From CAUZIZ01 sp963579905 (GTDB taxonomy: Bacteria; Acidobacteriota; UBA6911; RPQK01; JAJDTT01): a stretch of 64,000 nucleotides of DNA. Below the pieces are notes generated by a model, which saw only the letters and a list, made by a program, of their open reading frames with translations, did not search any database and was not told the DNA's origin. The stretch is taken from contig CAUZIZ010000001.1 in the NCBI GenBank assembly GCA_963579905.1, positions 1-64,000 on the forward strand, given 5' to 3'. How positions within the stretch are numbered: the stretch's first letter is position 1; every line of letters starts with the position of its first letter. Both the position numbers and the translations under genes were made by a program. Shown here in pieces: positions 33,231 to 41,499 of the stretch.

Positions 33231-34946
33231 TCATGAAGTTGCGGCTTGCCCCGATATCGAATGCTCACCCTTCCAGCCGGGGCCGCGTACGACCTTTCCG
33301 GGCGTCTTCCCGGTGTGCTCGCCATCCTGGAGAACCTGGACTCCATTCACGAAAACGTGAACTACGCCGGTGGAATATTGATGCGGCTTTTCGAAGGTCG
33401 CGTGGTCCTGAATCCTCGCTGGATCGAAGACCACGAGGTCGGCAAAGTATCCCCGTCTGAGCATCCCCCGTTTCTGTATCCTCAGGTTGGATGCCGGCAG
33501 CGCGGTCAATTTACGGATCGCCTCTTCCAAGGAGATAATCCCTTCCTCCCGTACGTACCGGCCCAGAAGGCGGGCGAAGCTGCCGTAGGCTCTCGGGTGC
33601 ACGCTGCTTTCCAGAAATACTCCCTCGGCTGCCAGGGAGCCCGAATCCGAACAGAAGCTGACCCATGGAAGTGCGATCTTCTTGCGTAGGTTGTCCTCCG
33701 ACTGTGTGAAGTAGACTGTGCCGATCCTGCTCCGGTCCTCCAAAATCAGGTCCATCACGGTCTCCTCGGGTGAAGTTCCGCGCATTTCGGAGACGGCGGC
33801 CAGCGTCTTACCTGTCAGAGGCTTGAGGCTGTCACTTCTGAATCCGACCAGGAGAATGTTTTGGGGCGATCCTGCGCCGTGGTACATGTTCTCCCACTGG
33901 TCCGATCCCTCCAACATGTCTCTGGCGATACGCTTGCGCGTCGCGGGATCCTTCAGACGTTTCAAGGCGGCATCGAATCCGCCTTCCTGTACCCAGGGTG
34001 GCATGGTCGAAGTCAGCCCGGTTGAGCTGGCCGGATAGTTGTAGACATCTGCAGTTATCTGCAGACCCTGGGCGCGGGCCTGCTCCACCCGTTTGACTAC
34101 CTGGGCGAGCTTCGCCCAGTTACTGCGCCCGGAGGCCTTGAGATGGTAGATCTCGGCGCGAATCTTTGCCTGTTCGGCGATCACCAGCAACTCATCCACC
34201 GCTTCCGTCAGCCTGGAAGCTTCGTTGCGAAGGTGCGAAGCGTAGATGCCGTCGTATTCCGCCGCCGCTTTTGCCAGCGCAATCAACTCGTCGGTCTTGG
34301 CGAATGACCCGGGAGGATAGATCAGCGAGGAGGCTATCCCTAGAGCCCCCTCTTCCATGGCTTTGCGCACCAGATTCTGCATCTGGCCCAATTCCTCCCG
34401 AGTAGGAGGCCGGTCCTCGTAGCCCACCACGTATTTTCGAGGCGTCGCGGCACCAATGAACGAGGCGACATTGGTGGAGACTCCACGGCGCTCGAGGAAC
34501 TGCAGGTATTCGTCCAGTGTGGTCCACTCGATCTCGTACTTGATATCTCCCTGACGACGCACCATCTCCCGCTTCATCTCGTCGTTGAGCGGCCCCATGG
34601 AATTTCCTTCTCCCATGATTTCCAGGGTCACTCCTTGGCGGATGTCGCTCTGGGAATGTCCATCCTCGATGAGCGCCTCATTTGCCCAACTCATCATGTT
34701 GATGAATCCCGGAGCCACTGCCAATCCCTCCAGGTCCAGCTCGATCTTTCCGCTGGAGTCAGGCTCGGTGCCGATAGCCGCAATCCGATCACCCCGAATT
34801 CCCACGTCGGCGGGGAAAGGGGGCATTCCACCACCGTCGTAGATCACCCCGTTACGGAGGATCACGTCGTATTCGACTGCGGGTGAGCAGTTGGCTAAGA
34901 CGATGAACCCCAATGCCAAGAGAAGCGCAACTCTTCCGTTCATCAT
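33231..34946 (-). CDS. D-aminoacylase-like amidohydrolase, lipoprotein
   Basis: 571 residues from ATG 34946 (or 34943). The signal LLLALGFIVLANCSP has a lipobox (L-A-N-C), so it is probably lipid-anchored in the envelope. It then follows the N-acyl-D-amino-acid deacylase plan (VILRNGVIYDGGGMPPFPAD, SSLIYPPGSFAKTDELIALA, ASHLRNEASRLTEAVDELL, EIYHLKASGRSNW). Where most members have the metal-binding GF(I/V)DxHxH, this protein has GFINMMSWANEALIED. The frame extends upstream to 35039 through MITE-like copy 3, adding a false MAECEVIFNRALN start. Likely substrate: N-acyl or cyclic D-amino-acid compounds; unproven. Confidence 0.85.
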   Translation of the reverse strand: MMNGRVALLLALGFIVLANCSPAVEYDVILRNGVIYDGGGMPPFPADVGIRGDRIAAIGTEPDSSGKIELDLEGLAVAPGFINMMSWANEALIEDGHSQSDIRQGVTLEIMGEGNSMGPLNDEMKREMVRRQGDIKYEIEWTTLDEYLQFLERRGVSTNVASFIGAATPRKYVVGYEDRPPTREELGQMQNLVRKAMEEGALGIASSLIYPPGSFAKTDELIALAKAAAEYDGIYASHLRNEASRLTEAVDELLVIAEQAKIRAEIYHLKASGRSNWAKLAQVVKRVEQARAQGLQITADVYNYPASSTGLTSTMPPWVQEGGFDAALKRLKDPATRKRIARDMLEGSDQWENMYHGAGSPQNILLVGFRSDSLKPLTGKTLAAVSEMRGTSPEETVMDLILEDRSRIGTVYFTQSEDNLRKKIALPWVSFCSDSGSLAAEGVFLESSVHPRAYGSFARLLGRYVREEGIISLEEAIRKLTALPASNLRIQKRGMLRRGYFADLVVFDPARIQDHATFEKPHQYSTGVVHVFVNGVQVLQDGEHTGKTPGKVVRGPGWKGEHSISGQAATS

Positions 34947-34956
34947 TACTCGATTC

Positions 34957-35141
34957 AGGGCTCGGTTAAAAATAACTTCACATTCTGCCATCTCATCTCC
35001 ACACCATTTTCGGGCGCTCCTCGATCGCGAAATCCTCAATGTAGGCCCGGCTGCGCCTGCGGTTTCGCTCAGTCGTTCGCGACCACATCTGGCGCAAATC
35101 TGAGCGCCAACTCTGCGAAGTTGTTCTTGACAGAGCCCTTA
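34957..35141. mobile_element. Family A MITE-like element, copy 3 (185 bp)
   Basis: Ends AGGGCTCGGTTAAAAATAAC and (other strand) AAGGGCTCTGTCAAGAACAA; interior homologous to copy 2 in inverse orientation. It separates an SDR gene from the D-aminoacylase-like gene, provides the SDR stop codon (TAA at 35139-35141) and contributes a spurious upstream start to the D-aminoacylase frame. Confidence 0.85.
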
Positions 35142-35924
35142 GCTGGGGATGGGCCACGACCACCCGCTCTCGAAGCCGCCGTCTACATACAGCATCTGTC
35201 CCGTCATGAACGCGGATGCCTCTGAAGCCAGGAAGACCGCGGTGCCAATCATATCCTCTGGTTGACCCAAGCGCCCCTGGGGCGTGTTGCTGTCGACCCA
35301 GGATTTCATCCGCTCGTCCGACCAGAGCTTGCGGCTCAGATCGGTGAGAATAAAGCCTGGGGCGATGCCATTCACCCTGACCCCTTTCGGGCCCCACTCC
35401 AGGGCCAACAGCCGTGTCAGTTGGCCAACCCCGGCTTTGCTGACAGCATAGGGAAGTAGGTTCTTCAAAGGACGGTGTGTGGTCAAGGAACCGATGTTGA
35501 TCTGGCTGCCCTTCCCCTGACGTATCATCTGTTTGCCGACCGCCTGGCAGAGCAACACCGACCCCTTGAGGTTGACGCCGACAACGAAGTCGTACTCCTC
35601 TTCGGTGACCTCGGCAGCCGGCTTGCGCTGGTTCACTCCGGCAGAGTTGACGAGGGTGTCGATACGCCCAAAGTCGCTTACACATCGATCGACAAGCTTC
35701 GCTACTGCTCTACTATCAGCGACGTCACATACCATGGCCCGCACCGGTTCCCCGTCGCTAGTGATCTCCTGGGCCGCAGCCTCGGCCGACTCCTGGTTGC
35801 GGCCTGTGATTACGACCCGGGCTCCGCGCTCGGCAAAACCCCGTGCGATCGCCTTACCGATTCCTCTGGTCCCACCGGAAACAAGCACAACCTGGCCAGC
35901 TACCGAGAACAATTTGTCTTTCAT
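35139..35924 (-). CDS. Short-chain dehydrogenase/reductase (SDR)
   Basis: 261 residues, classical SDR. Cofactor motif VSGGTRGIGKAIARGF, NSAGV, catalytic Ser in NIGSLTTHRP and Tyr-x-x-x-Lys in PYAVSKAGVGQL; the C-terminus ends in the usual MLYVDGGFESGW. It resembles gluconate 5-dehydrogenase and 3-oxoacyl reductase types; with a transaldolase-like protein immediately upstream a sugar or sugar-acid substrate is more likely. Gap to the transaldolase-like gene is 6 bp, so they form an operon. Confidence 0.9.
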   Translation of the reverse strand: MKDKLFSVAGQVVLVSGGTRGIGKAIARGFAERGARVVITGRNQESAEAAAQEITSDGEPVRAMVCDVADSRAVAKLVDRCVSDFGRIDTLVNSAGVNQRKPAAEVTEEEYDFVVGVNLKGSVLLCQAVGKQMIRQGKGSQINIGSLTTHRPLKNLLPYAVSKAGVGQLTRLLALEWGPKGVRVNGIAPGFILTDLSRKLWSDERMKSWVDSNTPQGRLGQPEDMIGTAVFLASEASAFMTGQMLYVDGGFESGWSWPIPS

Positions 35925-35930
35925 GCCTTA

Positions 35931-37238
35931 CTATCCCAGATTCTCAACCTTTTGGCGAAAGACCTCGTAGGCTTTCACCTGATCCTGTGCGAAAGACTTT
36001 GCCCCTTTGTCACGAAGGTCATCGGAGATCTGTGTGAGCGAGGTCTCGTCAGGAGCCAACACGCGCTCACGCACCAGGGACAAGATCTCGTCGGCCGTTT
36101 TTAAGGCTCCTGTGCCCGTTGAGACCGCTTCTTCCCAGCGCCCGATCGTTTCCGCTTCCTGCACCATCCAGGGGATGGGGTCCATTACTGTGGGCCGCAT
36201 TGGTATCCCGGTCTGCTTCAGTCGGTCTTCTAGAACCTGGAGGGTCTTGGCGGGGAGGGTGTTGCCAAGATAGGGACCAAAGAACGGCAGCACGTAGATC
36301 AAATCACTGTAGACACCAGACTGCTTGTTGCCGCTGCTGGCAATCAAGACGCGCTGGATCGGTCCCTTCTCGAGCTTGGCGAAACGCGTCCTCAGGCTCT
36401 CAATCGACGCATGAATTTCCGTGAAAAGGTTCTGAGGATCCTGGAACTCCTCCCCCAGGAAGATGGCTCGCGACATCTGATAGATCTTTTTCCCATGGGC
36501 TATCGCCGTTTTGCCTCTCAAATGTTTCAGCAGATCCCGATCCGAAGGACTTGTACTGTTCTCGAGCTGCTTGTCGATGAGCCCATCGACCACCGTATCC
36601 AGACGGCTGACGAAAAGGCTGTTGACCGACCGAGTGGCGGAGACATCGATTCCCCGTGAGGCCACAGCTTCCAAGCCATCGACGTATCCCCAAACTGTGT
36701 TGATGTAATGATTGGCCCCAAACACCAGCGTGATATTTGGATTAACCAACCGGCCACTCTCGCCTCCCCCCTCGACAGCCTGGCTGATCATCGCTCGTAT
36801 GGCCTCGGGAGACGGGCCCACATTTGCCAGCTTGACCAATAGCCAGGGCGAAATCGCTTGGATTCTCTGAGCCTCTGCCGCAATCGCAGAACCATCGGCT
36901 GCACGGGTGGCGTCGGTCTCGCGGCTGAACGCCAGTGAGTCCCTTGCGTCGACCCAGCGTTCCAGGGCTCGAGCCGAGTCCAAGGCTTCCTGATTGTAGA
37001 GAAGATTGAAGATCTCCTCGGGCGTCTTGCCCTCGCCGTGCAGAGCTGCGATCTCGGCATCGAGCAGGCCGGCGGTCACTTTGGCCAGAAAAAGCGATTG
37101 ATTGCTGGTCTGTCCCAACACCCCCAGCTGCAGCCACTTTTCCAGGACGTCGGCCTCGACCAGGCCATCGAGGGCAAAGGCGGTGCCTCCTTCTTCGGTG
37201 TGGTATAGGTCGCGCAAAGTTCGAGCGAGGTCGATCAT
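35931..37238 (-). CDS. Transaldolase-family protein
   Basis: 435 residues from ATG 37238, chosen for GGAGG 7 bp upstream; the open frame continues to 37472 but that part has no family character. It follows the transaldolase/TAL barrel: LGQTSNQSLF where transaldolases have V(T)SNP, LLVKLANVG with the probable Schiff-base Lys, NPNITLVFGANHYINTVWGY, VNSLFVSRLDTVVDGLID, ASSGNKQSGVYSDLIYVLPF. It is longer than TalB (317) and differs at several active-site positions, so it may act on another ketose or be a divergent aldolase. Co-transcribed with the SDR. Confidence 0.8.
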   Translation of the reverse strand: MIDLARTLRDLYHTEEGGTAFALDGLVEADVLEKWLQLGVLGQTSNQSLFLAKVTAGLLDAEIAALHGEGKTPEEIFNLLYNQEALDSARALERWVDARDSLAFSRETDATRAADGSAIAAEAQRIQAISPWLLVKLANVGPSPEAIRAMISQAVEGGGESGRLVNPNITLVFGANHYINTVWGYVDGLEAVASRGIDVSATRSVNSLFVSRLDTVVDGLIDKQLENSTSPSDRDLLKHLRGKTAIAHGKKIYQMSRAIFLGEEFQDPQNLFTEIHASIESLRTRFAKLEKGPIQRVLIASSGNKQSGVYSDLIYVLPFFGPYLGNTLPAKTLQVLEDRLKQTGIPMRPTVMDPIPWMVQEAETIGRWEEAVSTGTGALKTADEILSLVRERVLAPDETSLTQISDDLRDKGAKSFAQDQVKAYEVFRQKVENLG

Positions 37239-37425
37239 TTTCAGCCTCCGATTTTGCGAGCCATCGTACCATTTCTTGATGATTTTCGCCCAAGACAAGC
37301 GCAGCCGCTGATCACTGGAACACTCGCTCTTCCTAGTAGAGTGTGGGCGATCCGCTGCACTCTCCGGGCGGGACCTTGCCTGCCATGGTATGATCCGGTG
37401 AGGAGGTTTCGAACGGAGGTAGTCC

Positions 37426-38925
37426 ATGAGAAAGCTTGTCGCAATTTCCGTTGTCTTGGGCTGGATGGCCATGCTTCCGGGAAGGAATGCTGCCGGGGCT
37501 GTGGAAGTTTCGGGTCCAGTCCAGCTGGACCAGAGGGTTCAGCTCTTCATCGACGACTTCTTGATCGAACGCACGGACAGGGTCTGGCGTACCCTCAACC
37601 GCTCGCGCAAGGCTCCGGAGAACCCCATCATCAAACCGGACCGTCCCTGGGAAGGCTATCTGGTCCTGCAGCCTGGGAGCGTCATCTACGATCCCAACCA
37701 ACGGCAGTTCCAGATGTGGTACAACGCGCTGGCCACCGAGACTGACTCCGACATCGATCAGTTCCTCTGCTACGCTATCTCCCAGGATGGCGTCCACTGG
37801 GAAAAGCCTGCGCTGGGCTTGGTGGAATTTAGGGGATCCAAGGCCAACAACATAGTCCTTCGCTGGTGCAATTGGAATCATTCAGTGATTCGCGACCCGG
37901 ACGACCCGGACCCAGATCGCCTCTATAAGATGGTCTACTGGCAGACCCACGATAAGGACCGTTGTGGCATTTGGTCAGCGTTTTCGCCCGATGGCATCCG
38001 TTGGACCGACTCAGATCGAAACCCGGGTGTGCCTTGCTGGGCGTCTGGAGACACCTTCAGCGTGATGAAGGATCCGGTCTCCCGCCAATTCTGGCTTTAC
38101 CACAAGACCAGCCCCGGCGGACCGCGCAAGCTGTCACGATTGGTCAGCGATGACTTCATTCACTGGCGGGACAACGATTTGGTTCTGGAGCCGGATGAAC
38201 ATGACTCTCCCGGAACCGAGTTCTATGGCCTCTCGGCCTTCCCCTACGGAAGTCAGTACCTGGGCCTGCTCTGGGTCTTTCATACCTCGCTTCAAACCAT
38301 GGACGTGCAGATCGTCTCTAGCCGCGATGGGATTACCTGGGACAGGAGCGTGCATCGTCGACCCTTTGTTACCCTCGGGTATCAAAGAAACCAGTACTCG
38401 GGTTATAGCTTCGACAGTGGGATGGCTTGGCCCGCCACCGCTCCCGTGAGCCGCAACGGATCCCTGTGGTTCTACTATTCGGGATTCGACAATCTCCACA
38501 ACGCTCCTTCCGCGGAGCACACGGGGCAACTGGGCTTGGCGCGAATCCGGCAGGACGCCTTCTGCTCCTTCGACGCAACAGCCGAAGGGTATGTCCTCAC
38601 TCGCCCTCTCAAGTTCTCGGGTACAAACCTGGATGTCAACGTTCAGCTACTGTCTGGAGCGCAACCCGGTGCGGACGCTCCCTGGCGAGGTATCTTCAAC
38701 GATCGACCCGACCAGGGCGGCTACCTGAGGGTAGAAGTCCTGGATGAGAGCGGTGATGCAATCCCCGGATACGAAGCGGAGAAGTCGAATCTGGCCGGGA
38801 TGGACGATATCTTCCGCAAGGTTTCCTGGGAAGGGAAGAAGGATGTGAAAGATCTCCAAGGAAAGCCAGTCCGATTGAAGTTCGTCCTCAGCCGGGCCAA
38901 GCTATATTCCTTCAGAATCAACTGA
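37426..38925 (+). CDS. Secreted beta-propeller glycosidase-like protein
   Basis: 499 residues; ATG 37426 with GGAGG-like upstream and a Sec signal (MRKLVAISVVLGWMAMLPGR, cleavage near AAGA). Repeated blades of the five-bladed propeller type seen in GH32/43/68/130-like proteins are visible: SRDGITWDRS, SPDGIRWTDSD, SQDGVHWEKP, FWLYHKTSPGG, MWYNALATETDSD. The C-terminal ~110 residues look like a beta-sandwich module. Close relatives occur in Planctomycetes and Acidobacteria without known substrate; polysaccharide binding or cleavage in the periplasm is the best guess. Confidence 0.75.
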   Translation: MRKLVAISVVLGWMAMLPGRNAAGAVEVSGPVQLDQRVQLFIDDFLIERTDRVWRTLNRSRKAPENPIIKPDRPWEGYLVLQPGSVIYDPNQRQFQMWYNALATETDSDIDQFLCYAISQDGVHWEKPALGLVEFRGSKANNIVLRWCNWNHSVIRDPDDPDPDRLYKMVYWQTHDKDRCGIWSAFSPDGIRWTDSDRNPGVPCWASGDTFSVMKDPVSRQFWLYHKTSPGGPRKLSRLVSDDFIHWRDNDLVLEPDEHDSPGTEFYGLSAFPYGSQYLGLLWVFHTSLQTMDVQIVSSRDGITWDRSVHRRPFVTLGYQRNQYSGYSFDSGMAWPATAPVSRNGSLWFYYSGFDNLHNAPSAEHTGQLGLARIRQDAFCSFDATAEGYVLTRPLKFSGTNLDVNVQLLSGAQPGADAPWRGIFNDRPDQGGYLRVEVLDESGDAIPGYEAEKSNLAGMDDIFRKVSWEGKKDVKDLQGKPVRLKFVLSRAKLYSFRIN

Positions 38926-38931
38926 CGCGGA

Positions 38932-41493
38932 ATGGCCGCCTCTCGAACCGACGCTTCGTCGACGGTCCCCCCTCTTTCGTTACTCCACCTTTTCACTCTG
39001 TGGTCCTTTGCGATCGCTCAGCCCCTCTTCGACCTCTTGGGGAGCCATCCGGAATTCTTCGTAGCCCGACGAATAGTCTCCCTTGAACTGTCCCTTCTCG
39101 TGCTCTGCCTGAGCCTCCTGTTTCCTGCCGCAGTTGGCGGGACTCTTCTTCTACTTTACAGGGTCAACCGGCGAATGGCGGGCGCCCTCCAGACGGTGCT
39201 TTTTGGGACGCTGGTCGGATTGATATTCCTGCCGGTTCTGAGATGGAAGGGGCCACTTTCCGGATACTGGATCCTGCTACCGGCAGTCTTGGCGGGATTG
39301 ACTTTCGTCGTCGTCTACACTCGATCTTCATCCGTAAAGCTCTTGCTGCGTGTCTTGAGCCCTTCTGTGCTCGTCTTTCCCATCGCTTTCTTGGCCTACT
39401 CCCCAACCACGAAGATTTTGGCGCCCGACACATCAGCTCAGCCAGAGGTGACCAAGATCGAATCAGCAGGAGATGGGGTTTCGGTCGTCATACTGGTTCT
39501 GGACGAATTGCCTCTTTTCTCCCTGCTCGATGCGGAGGGAAACATCGATGCGGAGCGATTTCCGAACTTCTCCGCCCTGGCCGCCGACTCGACCTGGTAC
39601 CGGTACGCCACAACAGTTGCCGAATCCACTGATAGAGTACTCCCCTCTATCCTCAGCGCGTCCTATCCGGTATCGGACACACTGCCGATCTACCTGGATC
39701 ATCGGGACAATTTGTTTACTTTCCTGGCCCGGACCCATGAGCTGAAGGTCTTCGAGTCGATCACTCAGCTCTGTCCACCCGAACTGTGTCCCCCGCGCTT
39801 TCGAGAATCCTTCCACACCAGAATGCGCATACTTTTGGAAGACGTGGCGATAGTCTATGAACATCTGGTGCTTCCAGAGCCGTTAGCCGAGGGCATTCCC
39901 GATATTCGCCAAGGTTGGGGCCAGTTTCGTAAGGCATGGCAGGCAGTGTTCTACGATCAGGCAGTCTCGAGTTTCGACCGTTTCCTTGAGAGCTTTGAGT
40001 CCTCTTCGAATCCGAGTCTCTACTACTACCACGGGCTTCTGCCCCATTTTCCTTGGATGTTATTGCCCTCGGGTAAGCGCTATGCCGACGGAAGCAGGAG
40101 TGAGTTATTCTTCCGAGAGGGAAACTGGGTCGATAACGATGTCCTGGTAGCGCATGCGTTTCAGCGTTATCTGTTGCAGCTTGGGTTTACTGACCGCCAG
40201 CTGGGGCGATTAGTCGAGCGCCTGAAGCAGATCGGATTGTACGAGCGAGCCTTGATTTTGGTGTTTGCCGACCACGGTTTCGGCCTCCATCCGGGAGGGT
40301 CGCGCCGTAGTGTCAATCCTCAGAACTTTTCGGACATCATGTCAGTGCCCCTATTCGTCAGGTTTCCCGGACAGACTGCGGGTGTCGTCAACGCGGGGGC
40401 GGCCCAGTTGGTCGATCTTCTTCCGACAATCGCCGAGGTGTTGGGACTGCCCCTCGACTGGCCAATAGACGGAGTTTCTCTACTCGCCGAACCGGCAACG
40501 AAGTCGAGCACCAAGCTGATCTTCGGGAGGGGACGGAGTTTTCCCTGGATAGTGGATGGCCGAGTCGAGAAGCTATTGCGCCCGACACTCTGTGTTGACG
40601 GACGAGTCTATCCCCAGCCGTCCAGGGGAGTGGTCGGATCGGTTGATTCCGTGGAGACGTTGGAGACTGAGATCGAGATCCAGGGAAAAGCGGGAGACGC
40701 GCAACTGGGTAAGCCGGCAGCTGGGGTGTTCGTTTTCCTGGACGACCAACTGATGGAGCGGGTTCCGGTGGACGAGGAAAGACCAGAGGTAGCGGCCTAC
40801 TTCGACAATCCTCGGCTGCTCCATTCAGGCTTTCGCATTCGGCTGAAGCGATCCTTGTTTGAGCAGGATCCGCCGCCGGTGCTTCGGATTTTCGCCTGGG
40901 ATTCCGGGGGCGCCACCGAGTTGAATTATCCGCGAGATTTTGCCTGGCTTCCCACGACGGTAGAGTCCCGGATTCCTGGATTGAACCGTCCACACTCCTG
41001 TGGCCCTGGAGTCTCAGGGCTGGTGCTCACGGCGGACGAATCCGCACAAACCGCTCAGGAGAAATCGGTAAGACGCTTAAAGTGCAGGGCAATCGAGTCC
41101 GGCCGCGATCTGATACTCCCTCCAGTTGCCTTTGGCGAACTTGTGGGGCTGAGCGAAGAGGATTTGGGAGCCGAGCCGGCGGAGTTTCGGGTGGAAACAA
41201 GCGCGTCCGGACGGCTCCAATCCCAGATTGGCCAGCCCAGTTTCGATGGCGCCGAAGTGAGGGGCTGGGTTGTCGGGTTGGATCCCTTGCCGAAAGACGC
41301 ACATCTATTATTGACGTTCAACGGGGTCGTCACGAGTGTCCTGCCCCTACTACGAGATTCGGCAGGAGAAATCCTATTCGTGGGCGTGTTGCCAGAGCAG
41401 CCTGCAGGCCTCAAACGCCTGTCTTTTTACGTGGTTTGGCGAGATGGAGAGCGCTCTCGGTTGTTGAAGCCTACGCCATCTTCCCAAAGCTGA
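38932..41493 (+). CDS. Membrane-anchored sulfatase-fold (LtaS-like) protein
   Basis: 853 residues, start 6 bp after the previous stop. Four to five N-terminal transmembrane helices (~12-165) are followed by an alkaline-phosphatase-superfamily domain (~180-540): VVILVLDELPLFSLL (metal Asp/Glu), TVAESTDRVLPSILSASYPV in the nucleophile region, LVFADHGFGLHPGGSRR and VPLFVRFPG. The formylglycine motif C-x-P-S-R is absent; a Thr or Ser there matches phosphoglycerol-transferase/LtaS-type enzymes. The C-terminal ~300 residues are beta-rich. It could transfer phosphoglycerol or phosphoethanolamine to an envelope polymer. The next gene is an SGNH-type anchored protein 6 bp away. Confidence 0.75.
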   Translation: MAASRTDASSTVPPLSLLHLFTLWSFAIAQPLFDLLGSHPEFFVARRIVSLELSLLVLCLSLLFPAAVGGTLLLLYRVNRRMAGALQTVLFGTLVGLIFLPVLRWKGPLSGYWILLPAVLAGLTFVVVYTRSSSVKLLLRVLSPSVLVFPIAFLAYSPTTKILAPDTSAQPEVTKIESAGDGVSVVILVLDELPLFSLLDAEGNIDAERFPNFSALAADSTWYRYATTVAESTDRVLPSILSASYPVSDTLPIYLDHRDNLFTFLARTHELKVFESITQLCPPELCPPRFRESFHTRMRILLEDVAIVYEHLVLPEPLAEGIPDIRQGWGQFRKAWQAVFYDQAVSSFDRFLESFESSSNPSLYYYHGLLPHFPWMLLPSGKRYADGSRSELFFREGNWVDNDVLVAHAFQRYLLQLGFTDRQLGRLVERLKQIGLYERALILVFADHGFGLHPGGSRRSVNPQNFSDIMSVPLFVRFPGQTAGVVNAGAAQLVDLLPTIAEVLGLPLDWPIDGVSLLAEPATKSSTKLIFGRGRSFPWIVDGRVEKLLRPTLCVDGRVYPQPSRGVVGSVDSVETLETEIEIQGKAGDAQLGKPAAGVFVFLDDQLMERVPVDEERPEVAAYFDNPRLLHSGFRIRLKRSLFEQDPPPVLRIFAWDSGGATELNYPRDFAWLPTTVESRIPGLNRPHSCGPGVSGLVLTADESAQTAQEKSVRRLKCRAIESGRDLILPPVAFGELVGLSEEDLGAEPAEFRVETSASGRLQSQIGQPSFDGAEVRGWVVGLDPLPKDAHLLLTFNGVVTSVLPLLRDSAGEILFVGVLPEQPAGLKRLSFYVVWRDGERSRLLKPTPSSQS

Positions 41494-41499
41494 TCTCCA

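Noticed and set aside
37239..37472. 78-codon extension of the transaldolase-like protein
   Set aside because: Composition is non-coding-like and the ATG at 37238 has GGAGG at ideal spacing.
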